Source: JAJDAT01 sp964344185
Lineage (GTDB): Bacteria; Nitrospinota; Nitrospinia; Nitrospinales; JAJDAT01
Length of the DNA stretch: 64,000 bases
Reading direction: 5' to 3'
Assembly: GCA_964344185.1 (NCBI GenBank)
Contig: CAYFMN010000012.1
Location: 1-64,000 of the forward strand
Shown one piece after another: positions 36,350 through 44,684 of the stretch; within the stretch, counting starts at the first letter, position 1, and the number at the start of each line of letters is the position of its first letter. Made by a program: the position numbers and the translations under genes. The notes under the pieces were generated by a model. That model worked only from the letters and a program-made list of their open reading frames with translations, was not told where the DNA came from and did not search any database.

Positions 36350-37765
36350 TTAATTTGAGTGATTAGGGGCGTTTTTATTCCCAAGTTTCCAATAGCGGTT
36401 CAGGTCTTTTTGAACCCATGCCAGAATAACGGCTTGTAAAAAAACCGAAACTATTTCAACCGTCCAATATAATTGGAAATCTGATGGAAGATATTTTCTT
36501 GTTACGCTCAAACAAAAAAATAGAAAAACTGGCGTTATCGGATGAAAGGAACCTTTCATCGAGCGCTTCATAAACCGATGGAACATTTGAAATTGAATCA
36601 GCAAAAAATACGCCTCGGCTCCACTTACAGAAAAAATAAACAAAACTTTGGTAGCGGGATTAAAAATTCCCATTATGTCAAACAAGTTTAAATAATTTCC
36701 ATAAATAAATAATGGGAACGCCGAAAGGCTGAACAGTATGAGCGTTCTTAACTCTGGGTTCGCGTCTATGTTTTTAAAGTTTCTGAAATCGCGATAGTTT
36801 TTGAGGAACCAAAAATAGAGATAGAGTCCAAAGGTTAAAACGTAAAAAAACATAAAAATCCATATAGGTTGCCCGGCAGGGGAACCTTTTGATTGAAGAT
36901 GTTTTTTTATATTGCTGTCGGCAGAAAATAGTTTTCGCACAGTGGTTTTTGCTCCATGCTTTCCTATGACAACTTCATCGTCCAACTGAATCCTGTTTTC
37001 CGCCAGGGATTCGCGCAAGGCTCTCAATCCAAAAGGTCCATGTTTATAGCCGTTTTGTAAAAGGTAATAACTTCTGTTCGAAAACTCGAGAGATTCGGAA
37101 TGTTTCTCCAATTCTCGTTTAGCTTTAAGCCCTAGATAAATACCAAGAAAAACAATACCGAAGATCGCCACAGTAAACCATTTTCCCGGAGAAAAAGCGA
37201 CGTAATCATAAATTCCATGGAGCAAAACTACAGTTCCAAAACCATAAGTCAAATTAAGAGTTGGTTTCAAACTGAACTTGGCTTTTCCCATAAAGTAACC
37301 AAGAATAATTCCATCGAATGCGTGCCCGGGAACGGCTGTTATCATTCTTAATACTCCCGATGAGTACCCATATTGGAAAACGTAAAAAAGGTTTTCCATA
37401 GAGGCAAATCCGCAACCAACCAACCCTCCGTATACAATGCCGTCAAAGGGTTCGTTGAATTCGCGTTCATCGTAAACAAATCCCTTTAGGAAAAGAAATT
37501 TGCATCCCTCTTCAATAACAGCCACCCCAACAAAGGCGAATAGAAGATTTTTCCACCATAGGTCAAACCCTGTCTCCTCCCATCTCCAGATTCCTTGCAT
37601 GCTGTTTTCCAAATATCCACTTGGAAAAAATGCAATAGCGCCTAAAAAAAAACTTTTAACAACAAGACCTTTAGGCTCGGGGTCCCATTTATCGGAATAA
37701 TAGATATAAACTGCGATGGCAATTCCGGGGCCTAAGGCGATATAAATTAAGCCAAGATTTTCCAT
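36350..37765 (-). CDS. PrsW-family intramembrane protease fused to GYF-2-like and DUF4234-like domains
   Basis: Residues 1-215 are a polytopic PrsW (glutamic-type CPBP-like) protease with the catalytic motifs EEGCK (E85-E86...K89), SMENLFY (E124) and PGHAFDG (H148). A central soluble segment (about 228-290, YYLLQNGYKHGPFGLRALRE and LDDEVVIG) looks like the GYF_2 peptide-binding fold. The C-terminal part (about 300-450) has four or more membrane segments beginning PIWIFMFFYVLTFGLYLYFW, like DUF4234. Classical PrsW (about 220 residues) cleaves anti-sigma factors within the membrane. This one is more than twice as long. The TPR gene follows after 16 bases. Confidence 0.82.
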   Translation of the reverse strand: MENLGLIYIALGPGIAIAVYIYYSDKWDPEPKGLVVKSFFLGAIAFFPSGYLENSMQGIWRWEETGFDLWWKNLLFAFVGVAVIEEGCKFLFLKGFVYDEREFNEPFDGIVYGGLVGCGFASMENLFYVFQYGYSSGVLRMITAVPGHAFDGIILGYFMGKAKFSLKPTLNLTYGFGTVVLLHGIYDYVAFSPGKWFTVAIFGIVFLGIYLGLKAKRELEKHSESLEFSNRSYYLLQNGYKHGPFGLRALRESLAENRIQLDDEVVIGKHGAKTTVRKLFSADSNIKKHLQSKGSPAGQPIWIFMFFYVLTFGLYLYFWFLKNYRDFRNFKNIDANPELRTLILFSLSAFPLFIYGNYLNLFDIMGIFNPATKVLFIFSVSGAEAYFLLIQFQMFHRFMKRSMKGSFHPITPVFLFFCLSVTRKYLPSDFQLYWTVEIVSVFLQAVILAWVQKDLNRYWKLGNKNAPNHSN

Positions 37766-38107
37766 ATAAAAAATTTAATGGCTGAAATGGACTTTGAGAA
37801 GTCGAACTTATTTAAACTTTGAGTTTTTTATGAAACTAATCTGAAGTTTTACACTTATTCTCTTTTTGGTCAATACTGGCGGTAAAATACAGCGTTCTTC
37901 GCTGCGAAGATTCGATTATGGGTACATAGCTGCATTTAAAAAGATTGAATTTTGAGGGGGGATAATATCTAAAAAAACAGGCATAAGTTTGGCGTTGGCC
38001 TGCGTTGTACAGCAAGCAGTTGGAAGGATAAAATCCCGCTTAAAACGATTGCGATGCGATTAATGAGACAGCAGGAGCTTGTGGATCTTATATAGAAGTT
38101 GCATCGG
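37766..38107. other. Gene-free stretch between the protease and the ABC permease
   Basis: No gene is supported. A small perfect palindrome CTTCGC-T-GCGAAG lies near 37896-37908. I see no clear terminator for the long minus-strand zinc operon that ends at 38108, and no Zur-like palindrome. Confidence 0.35.
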
Positions 38108-39370
38108 TTAAACCTGAATAGATAAGCCATCCTGCAGAGAATTGCGATAGGCTTTGATAGCGGGAATGAAACCGGCGATAATGCCTCCCAAAAAGATGCC
38201 TCCCAGATACGTCCATTCAGTTGGGGAGAGGAGTTGAATCGGGAGATAAAGCGAGAAGTTGGATTCCAAATAGGGGCGAATAAAAAACAGACTTAGGTAG
38301 AACAGCATCGCGCCAATAAGTATGCCTGTTAGGACAATCAGGCTCGACTCAAACAAAAGCAGCGAAACAACCTTACCGACTCCGGCTCCCAATGCTCGAA
38401 AAATCGCTATTTCCCTTCGACGTTCGTTTAAAGAGGTGTAAAGAGAGATGATCACACTAATAAGACCGACAGCCAAAACGCAAAGGCTGATCAGGTAAAG
38501 AATGTTTTCCACATAAGAAAGGTTTCTCCACAACTCATGCAGGGTCAGGCCTGGAATAACGGCCATTAGAGGTTCTTTCGGGAATGAATCGATTTTCCTT
38601 TGTAATTTAAGCGTCTGAATACGACTTTTCGTCTTTAAAAAAAAACCGGTGATTTGTCCAATGTGTATGTTTTCTTTTTTTAATTTTTCCGGAGAAATGC
38701 GGGCTCCTTTTCCCGGAACGCCTTTTTCCCAGCCAAAATGCATGGCCTCCATACCTTCTAGAGTGACAAAAACACTGCGATCAATAGGAGCGCCTGTAGG
38801 TTTCAGGATACCGACTACTTTGAAAGGGGTGTCCGAATGTTCCATGAGAGATTTTTCTGAAATGCCATGGGATAAAATAATCGAATCGGATATTTTGTGC
38901 TGAAGTTTTTGCGCCACTTCATAACCCAGCGCCACGCCAAAAATCTCGAAGGGAACTTGCCCTTCTAAAATTTCAATTCTTTTATCGCCGCGATATCGGT
39001 AGTGTTTGAATAAATTCTCATCGGTTCCTACAACTCGGTAGCCCCGGTACGCGTCGCCCAGGGAGATTGGAATCGTCCAATCCACCTCGGGATAACTCTT
39101 GATATCGGCATAGGAAGAATAGCGAATGTTGTTAGTGGGCGCTCCAATACGAAACACCGTATAAAGTACCAACTGCAGCGGTCCGCCTTTTGCTCCCACA
39201 ATCAGATCAGTTTTGCTGATGGTATTGGTAAACCCATCGCGGGCTCCGTTTTTCATCCGCTCGACTCCCAATAGAAGGGCAACGCTTAAAGCGATTGAAA
39301 CCACGCAAAGCAAGGAAGTCAATTTTCTGTTTTGAATGGATTTCCAGGTTAGATAGGCGACCATTTCCAT
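38108..39370 (-). CDS. ABC transporter permease of the MacB/FtsX type (zinc operon)
   Basis: The 420-residue protein has an N-terminal membrane segment (LTSLLCVVSIALSVALLLGV, about 18-37), a large periplasmic MacB-type domain (about 45-275) and three C-terminal membrane segments (about 292-315, 335-362, 382-408). RRREIAIFRALGAGVGKVVS is the hallmark FtsX cytoplasmic motif. It overlaps the ATPase gene by one base. With the DUF2796 and DUF3299 genes upstream it reproduces the zrg-type zinc-uptake gene set known from Vibrio cholerae. MacB-like transporters usually act on periplasmic or outer-membrane steps rather than moving ions across the inner membrane, so its exact role in zinc handling is open. 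Confidence 0.88.
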   Translation of the reverse strand: MEMVAYLTWKSIQNRKLTSLLCVVSIALSVALLLGVERMKNGARDGFTNTISKTDLIVGAKGGPLQLVLYTVFRIGAPTNNIRYSSYADIKSYPEVDWTIPISLGDAYRGYRVVGTDENLFKHYRYRGDKRIEILEGQVPFEIFGVALGYEVAQKLQHKISDSIILSHGISEKSLMEHSDTPFKVVGILKPTGAPIDRSVFVTLEGMEAMHFGWEKGVPGKGARISPEKLKKENIHIGQITGFFLKTKSRIQTLKLQRKIDSFPKEPLMAVIPGLTLHELWRNLSYVENILYLISLCVLAVGLISVIISLYTSLNERRREIAIFRALGAGVGKVVSLLLFESSLIVLTGILIGAMLFYLSLFFIRPYLESNFSLYLPIQLLSPTEWTYLGGIFLGGIIAGFIPAIKAYRNSLQDGLSIQV

Positions 39371-40050
39371 TATTGTCCGATCCGGTTTATTTCCGGAAGT
39401 GAAACACTGCGATTGAATTCGTCTGCCAGCCGTTCATCATGGCTGACAAACACCAGTGTAAATTTTTTTTCTTCCCATTCCTGGAGCAGCAACTTTATAA
39501 ATTCATTGGTATTTTTTCCGTCTAAGGATGATGTGGGTTCGTCAGCAATCACTAGCTGGGGGCTGCCAATCAACGCGCGAGCCGCAGCGACCCTTTGTTG
39601 TTGTCCCACGCTGAGTTGGTAGGCTTTTTTTTGCAAGACATTGGTCAGATTCAGATGTTCGGCCAGCAAAGCGGCCTCTTGCTCCAGGGATTTTGTGATT
39701 TTTGCTTTTCTCTGCCGGGTGATTATGCATGGAAGCAAAATGTTCTCCAGACAACTGAGGTAGGGGATTAAATTGAAGGTTTGAAATATATACCCGATTT
39801 CCTTTCCTCTAATCTCATCCCTTTTTCCTCTGGAAGAGGCGCAAAAATCAAAGCCCAAAACCTTAAGCGTTCCTTTTTGAGGAAAAAAAACTCCCGCGAT
39901 CAAACCCAGCAGGGTGCTCTTTCCGCAACCGCTGGGACCATAAACAAAAACCTTTTCCTGCATCTTTATTTCGAAGTCGTTCAGCTCCAGTATGGGATGC
40001 CCATCCCCATAGTGGAAACTCAGGTTTTTCATTTTGACCGCCGGTTTCAT
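39370..40050 (-). CDS. ABC transporter ATPase (LolD/MacB-like, zinc operon)
   Basis: The 226-residue nucleotide-binding protein has Walker A GPSGCGKST (about residues 35-43), Q-loop IFQTFNLIPYLSCLENILLP, signature QLSVGQQQRVAAARAL, Walker B LVIADEPTSSLD and the switch His in VFVSHDERLA. It belongs to the LolD/MacB branch, matching the FtsX-type permease encoded next (1-base overlap). Twenty-eight bases separate it from the DUF2796 gene upstream. It powers the permease and is expected to be repressed by zinc through the Zur-like boxes at 42054-42136. Confidence 0.92.
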   Translation of the reverse strand: MKPAVKMKNLSFHYGDGHPILELNDFEIKMQEKVFVYGPSGCGKSTLLGLIAGVFFPQKGTLKVLGFDFCASSRGKRDEIRGKEIGYIFQTFNLIPYLSCLENILLPCIITRQRKAKITKSLEQEAALLAEHLNLTNVLQKKAYQLSVGQQQRVAAARALIGSPQLVIADEPTSSLDGKNTNEFIKLLLQEWEEKKFTLVFVSHDERLADEFNRSVSLPEINRIGQ

Positions 40051-40078
40051 AAAACAGGAGTCCTTGCAAGGAGCGTAA

Positions 40079-40645
40079 TCATAAATCCAGGATTGCCTTT
40101 TTTTCTGTCAGTGTTTTCGAATAAGGAACGCCTGAGTTAGGAAGTATTTGGGCTTCAATCTCCTCGATTTTTTGGAAGTATTTTTTAAGCAACACGACCA
40201 ATTGCGAATCTTTTATTTCTTCACGACACGAAAAAGTCGCTTCTGCTTTGATCTCACTGTGCGTTCCCATTAAAGGTTTATGTTCGCCGTGGTCGTGACG
40301 CTCACTTTCGTGATGATGCTTCGCCCCTTTTTCAAAATGCATATCCATATGAGCTTGGCTGATTTTGCATTTTAGGGATGGGTCGAATTGAATCAATTCC
40401 GACGTTTTGTTTTCCCACTGGTTTTTGACCGAAGCCCAGAGGCTTTTTTGTCGATCAGTTTTCGGTTGGTGCTCAAATCCCAGGAAACTTTCCGAGGGGG
40501 AATGAACTTCAACAAAGAGGGTTTTTCCATCTGCGGCCACGTTGAGTTCGACATGTCCATGCAGGTGAGAGCTTAAAGAATTCTCAGCAAAAGCAGGCGA
40601 GGAAAAAAGTAAAACCCCTGTTAAAAGATAAAATTGTAACTTCAT
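40079..40645 (-). CDS. zrgA: Periplasmic DUF2796 zinc-binding protein (ZrgA-like)
   Basis: The 188-residue precursor has a signal peptide (about 1-20, ending AFAEN). HLHGHVELNVAADGKTLFVE follows, the typical DUF2796 start, with an internal His-rich stretch (KHHHESERHDHGEHKP, about 108-123) and a C-terminal domain. DUF2796 proteins are the ZrgA component of the zinc-regulated zrgABCDE uptake system described in Vibrio cholerae. It would bind zinc in the periplasm and hand it on. It sits 9 bases after the DUF3299 gene and 28 bases before the ABC genes, in one operon. Confidence 0.85.
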   Translation of the reverse strand: MKLQFYLLTGVLLFSSPAFAENSLSSHLHGHVELNVAADGKTLFVEVHSPSESFLGFEHQPKTDRQKSLWASVKNQWENKTSELIQFDPSLKCKISQAHMDMHFEKGAKHHHESERHDHGEHKPLMGTHSEIKAEATFSCREEIKDSQLVVLLKKYFQKIEEIEAQILPNSGVPYSKTLTEKKAILDL

Positions 40646-40654
40646 GATGGTTTC

Positions 40655-41329
40655 CTAGTTTATATTTTCGTGAAATATGTTTCCAAAAAAGTCTTTTGTG
40701 GGGTCCATATCCGAATCGGTCAAAATTTCCAGCGATCGCACGTCCATTGCATATGAAGTCGTCAATTGGTCTTCCGCAAAATCGGTTTTAGCGATTTTCA
40801 AATGGCCCACGGCTTCTATGGGGATATAGGGATCGTCTATTTTCTTTGCTTCATGGAGTTTGACATGAATCATTTGATTGGAAGGAGGTGGAGGAATATG
40901 CATACACGAAGGAATATAAGGGACCAGTAAAAGCTCCGTTATTCTCCATTGCCCATCGAAATCCATTGGAATGATGAATCCCTTGATCGATACTTCCGAG
41001 TTAAGCTGCTTCATCAACTGTCTGCTGGGCCGGTTGGTATTTAGGTCCAACTCGTTCAGATCATTCCAGGTCACCTCCCTGGCTGGTGGAATTTTCATGT
41101 CTTCGCCTGAACCAAATATTTTTGACAAAGCGTTTTTAAATTTTTCTAGAGAACTTGTTTCAACCTTTCGTACCTGGAAACTTTCCAGATCTGCGGAAAA
41201 TAGCCGGTGGGGGAGAGCGCTAGCGATTACCATAATAAAGCAGAGGCAAAACAAAAAAATTCTTTTATAAAAGATTCGAGGAGACTTGATCCTTGGTCTT
41301 GATTGGCGGAATAAGTCGCTTTTTGACAT
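40655..41329 (-). CDS. DUF3299 periplasmic protein of the zinc operon
   Basis: The start is taken at 41329 because GGAG lies about 8 bases upstream. The frame is open to 41380. The protein has 224 residues with a membrane or signal segment (FLFCLCFIMVIASALP, about 26-41). The DUF3299 hallmark is EVSIKGFIIPMDFD then LLLVPYIPSCMHIPPPPSNQ, containing a Cys-x-His pair that could bind metal. DUF3299 genes are regular neighbours of DUF2796 and MacB-like ABC genes in zinc-regulated operons. Its role is not established. It ends 9 bases before the zrgA-like gene. Confidence 0.82.
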   Translation of the reverse strand: MSKSDLFRQSRPRIKSPRIFYKRIFLFCLCFIMVIASALPHRLFSADLESFQVRKVETSSLEKFKNALSKIFGSGEDMKIPPAREVTWNDLNELDLNTNRPSRQLMKQLNSEVSIKGFIIPMDFDGQWRITELLLVPYIPSCMHIPPPPSNQMIHVKLHEAKKIDDPYIPIEAVGHLKIAKTDFAEDQLTTSYAMDVRSLEILTDSDMDPTKDFFGNIFHENIN

Positions 41330-41466
41330 AACGATACTCCAGAAAACTTTTCTTATTCGTATGAGGAACAACAAACGCAACGCCGTCCATTGATTGAATA
41401 AAAAACGAACATACGGGTAGCGGTTTGCTTCCTAAAGTGGATAAAAAAATTGAATGAAACAGAAAA

Positions 41467-41757
41467 TTAGGAAAACAGGGGAGGACTGCGGCTGGTAAAG
41501 ATGAAAGGAACCCCAAATAAGAGGAGAGGGGTATATATAAGATAGAACGATTCAATAAAAGAGGAAAAGGAAAAATCCAAGTTTCCGGTATCAATTTGGG
41601 AATTACTTTGCTTCCAAATGCAGGGCGCACAATCATTATGAACTTCTTCAAAGTCAAAGTCGTGGTTATGGAGTAAGGACTCCAATCCTGCCAATGCGGT
41701 GAAACTGAAAATCAGCAGCAGCAGAAAAATTTTGTATTTGATGGTTTTGATTTTCAA
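41467..41757 (-). CDS. Small exported LHxHxxD/CxxC protein, family member 1
   Basis: The 96-residue product has a hydrophobic N-terminus (FLLLLIFSFTALAG, about 11-24). The motif LLHNHDFDFEEVHNDCAPC carries possible metal ligands HxH, D and CxxC, then a Trp. The C-terminus ends SRSPPLFS. Three relatives occur at 52748-53059, 53493-53801 and 56709-57017. Layout and the C-terminal PP motif recall DUF2946, but I cannot confirm membership. It is the first gene of the minus-strand operon leading to DUF3299-zrgA-ABC and follows the Zur-like boxes at 42054-42136. It is inferred to be a periplasmic or membrane-bound zinc ligand. Confidence 0.7.
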   Translation of the reverse strand: MKIKTIKYKIFLLLLIFSFTALAGLESLLHNHDFDFEEVHNDCAPCIWKQSNSQIDTGNLDFSFSSFIESFYLIYTPLLLFGVPFIFTSRSPPLFS

Positions 41758-42053
41758 AATGCTATTAGTCGGCTTCGAGAAGCTGCCAGGCTAAGAAGTT
41801 AAAAATGCGCTATTACTAAGCTATTTCAAAATATATTTTAAATCAATATAAAAAACCATCTTTTCAGAATATGAGTGCGTTCGCATGCGATGGAAGAAGG
41901 AATTCCTTTAAGAATTTCACAATAAGTAGGGTTGCTGATAGGGTAATTCTCAAGAAGTTTAGCGTGCTTTACCCTTTAAATTTGAAATAAACCCAGGCTT
42001 TTGGGCGATATAAAACACCTCAAAAAATAATTAAGACTATTTCAAAAAATTTT

Positions 42054-42070
42054 TTGCAAATTATTTGTAT
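42054..42070. promoter_or_regulatory. Zur-like operator (imperfect)
   Basis: TTGCAAAT-T-ATTTGTAT matches the perfect palindrome at 51975-51991 except for two bases of the right arm. It lies in the divergent region between the zrg-type and merC operons. The binding protein (52193-52630) is inferred. Confidence 0.6.
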
Positions 42071-42108
42071 AATTATAAAAATAATATTATCTTAAGGTGT
42101 TTAAAAAT

Positions 42109-42136
42109 TTGCAAAAATATTGCAAAAATATTGCAA
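42109..42136. promoter_or_regulatory. Tandem overlapping Zur-like operators
   Basis: Two copies of TTGCAAAAATATTGCAA overlap with an 11-base offset (42109-42125 and 42120-42136). An 11-base unit TTGCAAAAATA is thus repeated at 42109 and 42120, with a third variant at 42131. An 11-base offset places adjacent dimers on nearly the same helix face, suggesting cooperative binding. Confidence 0.65.
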
Positions 42137-42350
42137 AAAAATTTATTATTAAAAGTCCCTTGTTTTATGGGTGTTGAACAAACAATCTGACTGGTATTCG
42201 TACTCATGTTGACGAGATTCCTGATGGTATCCCAAGGTCTTAAGCCTGAATCCTAATACAATACCCGGATCAGGTTTTGAGAGACAAGTAACATTGCCTG
42301 AGCGATGATTGCCCCGTATAAGTAGTTTAATAAAACATGAAAAGTATTTA

Positions 42351-42761
42351 ATGAAGAAAGCGCAAGCGATAACAGACAAATTGGCCATAGGATTATCGCT
42401 GATGTGTGTCATCCATTGTCTGGGAATAACAATACTATTGGCTTTGCTTCCCAGTATGGTCGCATTGCAACTGGATGACGAAGCCTTTCATCTCTGGATG
42501 ATTGTCGCCGTACTTCCCGCCAGCGCTTATTCCTTAACCCTGGGATGCAAACGGCACAAGCGTTATCGATTGCTTATTTTGGGTTCCATCGGATTAACCT
42601 TGCTTGTTATGGCATTAGTTTTGGGAGAGGAACGTATCGGCGATGTTGGCGAAAAAATACTTACGGTTATAGGGGCCGGTTTTGTTGCGGTTGGGCACTG
42701 GTTTAATTATCGCCTTTGTCGGGTACAAAAATATATAGACTGTGCCTGCCCGGACGATTAG
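42351..42761 (+). CDS. merC: MerC-domain membrane protein
   Basis: From the ATG at 42351 the protein has 136 residues and four membrane segments. The MerC signature DKLAIGLSLMCVIHCLG (Cys19, His22, Cys23) lies in the first, and the C-terminus ends with a Cys pair (YIDCACPDD). MerC proteins were named for mercury uptake, but MerC-domain genes recur in Zur regulons and are thought to carry zinc or related soft metals. It heads an operon with hisI and pyrC (14- and 2-base gaps) downstream of Zur-like boxes. The frame opens at 42309, but the later ATG gives the family's usual N-terminus. Confidence 0.82.
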   Translation: MKKAQAITDKLAIGLSLMCVIHCLGITILLALLPSMVALQLDDEAFHLWMIVAVLPASAYSLTLGCKRHKRYRLLILGSIGLTLLVMALVLGEERIGDVGEKILTVIGAGFVAVGHWFNYRLCRVQKYIDCACPDD

Positions 42762-42775
42762 CGCAGGAGTTTAAA

Positions 42776-43195
42776 ATGAAACGAGACTATTTTATTGCCT
42801 TGGAGCAACTTGGACATAACAGCTCACTGGCGTTACCGCAAGTCATTGAGCAGCTTGCCTTTAATGAGCAAGGCTTAATCCCGGTAATTACTCAAGATGC
42901 AAAAACCAAAACCATGTTGATGTTCGCCTGGATGAATAAAGAAGCGCTCCAGAAAACGCTTGCGACCGGACGGATGACTTACTGGTCGAGAAGCCGTCAG
43001 CAACTGTGGGTAAAAGGCGAAACCAGCGGTCATGTGCAAAGGGTGGTCGCCATGTCATTCGATTGCGATGGCGACGCCATTCTTTGTCTGGTGGAGCAGC
43101 AAGGCGCGCCCTGTCATACAGGTAGGCAAACCTGTTTTTACTTAAACGTCGAGGTCGATAATCAACGGGTTATCGTAAATGAAGATCACGCCTAA
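42776..43195 (+). CDS. hisI: Phosphoribosyl-AMP cyclohydrolase paralogue
   Basis: The protein has 139 residues from the ATG at 42776 (GCAGGAG upstream). It catalyses the third step of histidine synthesis, opening the adenine ring of phosphoribosyl-AMP, and needs Zn2+ and Mg2+. The blocks LMFAWMNKEALQKTLATGRM, TYWSRSRQQLWVKGETSG and SFDCDGDAILC are present. The metal ligands are D96-C97-D98-x-D100, Cys113 and Cys120. No other his genes are nearby. Its place between merC and pyrC behind Zur-like boxes marks it as a zinc-starvation duplicate of a zinc enzyme, a recognised Zur-regulon pattern. It has lost no ligand, so it may be a better zinc scavenger rather than metal-free. Confidence 0.92.
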   Translation: MKRDYFIALEQLGHNSSLALPQVIEQLAFNEQGLIPVITQDAKTKTMLMFAWMNKEALQKTLATGRMTYWSRSRQQLWVKGETSGHVQRVVAMSFDCDGDAILCLVEQQGAPCHTGRQTCFYLNVEVDNQRVIVNEDHA

Positions 43196-43197
43196 TC

Positions 43198-44532
43198 ATG
43201 GCGGCAACACTCATTAAAAACGCCCATTTGGTGAACGAAGGCCAAATCAAAGAAACCGATTTACGGATTCTCGGCCATAAAATTGAAAAGATAGAAACTG
43301 AAATTAAGGCGCATCAATCAGACCTTATCATTGAAGCGAACGGATGCTTTTTGCTGCCGGGTATGATTGACGATCAAGTGCATTTTCGCGAACCGGGTTT
43401 AACCCATAAAGGCTCCATCGCCAGTGAATCTCGCGCAGCGGTGGCTGGTGGAATTACCAGTTACATGGAAATGCCTAACGTCAATCCATCGACGACAACG
43501 ATTGAAGCCCTCGAACAAAAATTTGCCATTGCCGCCGAGCGATCCCATGCCAACTATTCATTCTATTTAGGAGCAACCGAAGATAATCTTGAGCAAGTAA
43601 AGAGAATCGATCCAAAAAAACACTGCGGCGTAAAAGTGTTTATGGGGGCGTCGACAGGCGATTTATTGGTCGAGGCTCCTCACGTGCTAGAGGCCATTTT
43701 TCGCGAATCGCCCGCGCTCATCGTTACTCATTGCGAGAGCGGCTCAGTCATTCGCAAAAACCGAGAAAAGCTTCTTCAATCGAAATCGGCTTTAACCATT
43801 GAAGATCATCCAGTACTTCGCGATACCGAGGCTTGCTATGAGTCTTCTTCCTACGTGATCGGATTGGCCAAAAAATATCAAAGCCAATTGCACGTGTTGC
43901 ATATCACAACCGAAAAAGAACTTAGTTTATTCGAGCCTGGGCCTATTGAAAAAAAGCGCATCACTGCAGAAGCCTGCGTTCACCATTTATGGTTTAGCGA
44001 CCAGGACTACGCGCGTTTAGGCAATTTGATCAAGTGTAATCCTTCGATAAAAAAGCGGAGTGATCGCGATGCATTAATTCAAGCATTGCACACTAACCAA
44101 ATCGATATTATTGCCACCGACCATGCACCCCATACCTTGGAAGAAAAGCAGGCCGACTTCGAGCGGGCTCCTGCCGGGCTTCCGCTGGTACAGCATGCGC
44201 TATTAAGTTTGCTAGAGCATGTGAAGCATGGGCGTCTAAGCTTGACACAGGTGGTTGAAAAAACCGCGCACAACCCAGCGCTTCGATACGCCATCGCTGA
44301 ACGAGGGTTTGTTCGCGAAGGCTATTACGCCGATTTAGTCCTCATAGACAGCCAATCATCAACCACAGTCGATCATGAAAACAGTTTATATCACTGCGGT
44401 TGGACTCCCTTTGCGGGGGAAGTGTTTTCTTCGCGCATTCATAACGTTTGGGTCAATGGCCAGCAGGCGTTTAACGGCGACGGCGTCGTCTCTGACAAGT
44501 TGTTAACCATGCCGCTTGCCTTTAATCGATGA
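43198..44532 (+). CDS. pyrC: Dihydroorotase paralogue with an altered metal motif
   Basis: The 444-residue amidohydrolase interconverts carbamoyl-aspartate and dihydroorotate (pyrimidine synthesis). The usual HxH metal motif is here Q60-V-H62 in DDQVHFREPGLTH, losing the first histidine. K146 (VKVFMG) is in the position of the carboxylated lysine. Further ligands are H178 (VTHCES), H232/H235 (HVLHITTE) and D308-H309 (TDHAPHT). The Gln variant is, to my knowledge, found in Bacteroidetes-type dihydroorotases. It follows hisI by 2 bases under the same Zur-like control, and no other pyr genes are near. So it is probably a backup enzyme for low zinc. Codon use of 42.3-44.5 kb looks less AT-biased than its surroundings, suggesting transfer. 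Confidence 0.9.
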   Translation: MAATLIKNAHLVNEGQIKETDLRILGHKIEKIETEIKAHQSDLIIEANGCFLLPGMIDDQVHFREPGLTHKGSIASESRAAVAGGITSYMEMPNVNPSTTTIEALEQKFAIAAERSHANYSFYLGATEDNLEQVKRIDPKKHCGVKVFMGASTGDLLVEAPHVLEAIFRESPALIVTHCESGSVIRKNREKLLQSKSALTIEDHPVLRDTEACYESSSYVIGLAKKYQSQLHVLHITTEKELSLFEPGPIEKKRITAEACVHHLWFSDQDYARLGNLIKCNPSIKKRSDRDALIQALHTNQIDIIATDHAPHTLEEKQADFERAPAGLPLVQHALLSLLEHVKHGRLSLTQVVEKTAHNPALRYAIAERGFVREGYYADLVLIDSQSSTTVDHENSLYHCGWTPFAGEVFSSRIHNVWVNGQQAFNGDGVVSDKLLTMPLAFNR

Positions 44533-44658
44533 CAGTCGAGGGATTAATTCTTTCTCTTTTTGTCACATTGAAGTTCTCGAAATATGAACTCTATTCTTAC
44601 TTTGGCTTTGAAAAGAATTAATAATAAAATCCGGCATTAAAATAAGTTGTTTACATTC

Positions 44659-44674
44659 TTGCGCAAATATGCAA
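44659..44674. promoter_or_regulatory. Possible operator of the arsR-type gene
   Basis: TTGCGCAAATATGCAA is a 16-base inverted-repeat-like element (TTGC...GCAA) 11 bases before the regulator start at 44685. It resembles both the island's Zur-like boxes, with one base less spacing, and a generic ArsR/SmtB autoregulatory site. Which protein binds cannot be told. Confidence 0.4.
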
Positions 44675-44684
44675 CTATCGAGAA

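Larger units (their letters stand above)
41758..42350. other. Divergent control region between the zrg-type and merC operons
   Basis: The very AT-rich 593-base gap has no supported gene. It holds Zur-like boxes at 42054-42070 and 42109-42136. A hairpin CCTGAATCC / GGATCAGG lies at about 42246-42275. Both flanking genes would have long leaders (over 200 bases) if transcription starts near the boxes. Confidence 0.5.

Noticed and set aside
42149..42412. Minus-strand 87-codon frame in the divergent control region
   Set aside because: It crosses the merC start and the operator region, has no ribosome site and no recognisable family.
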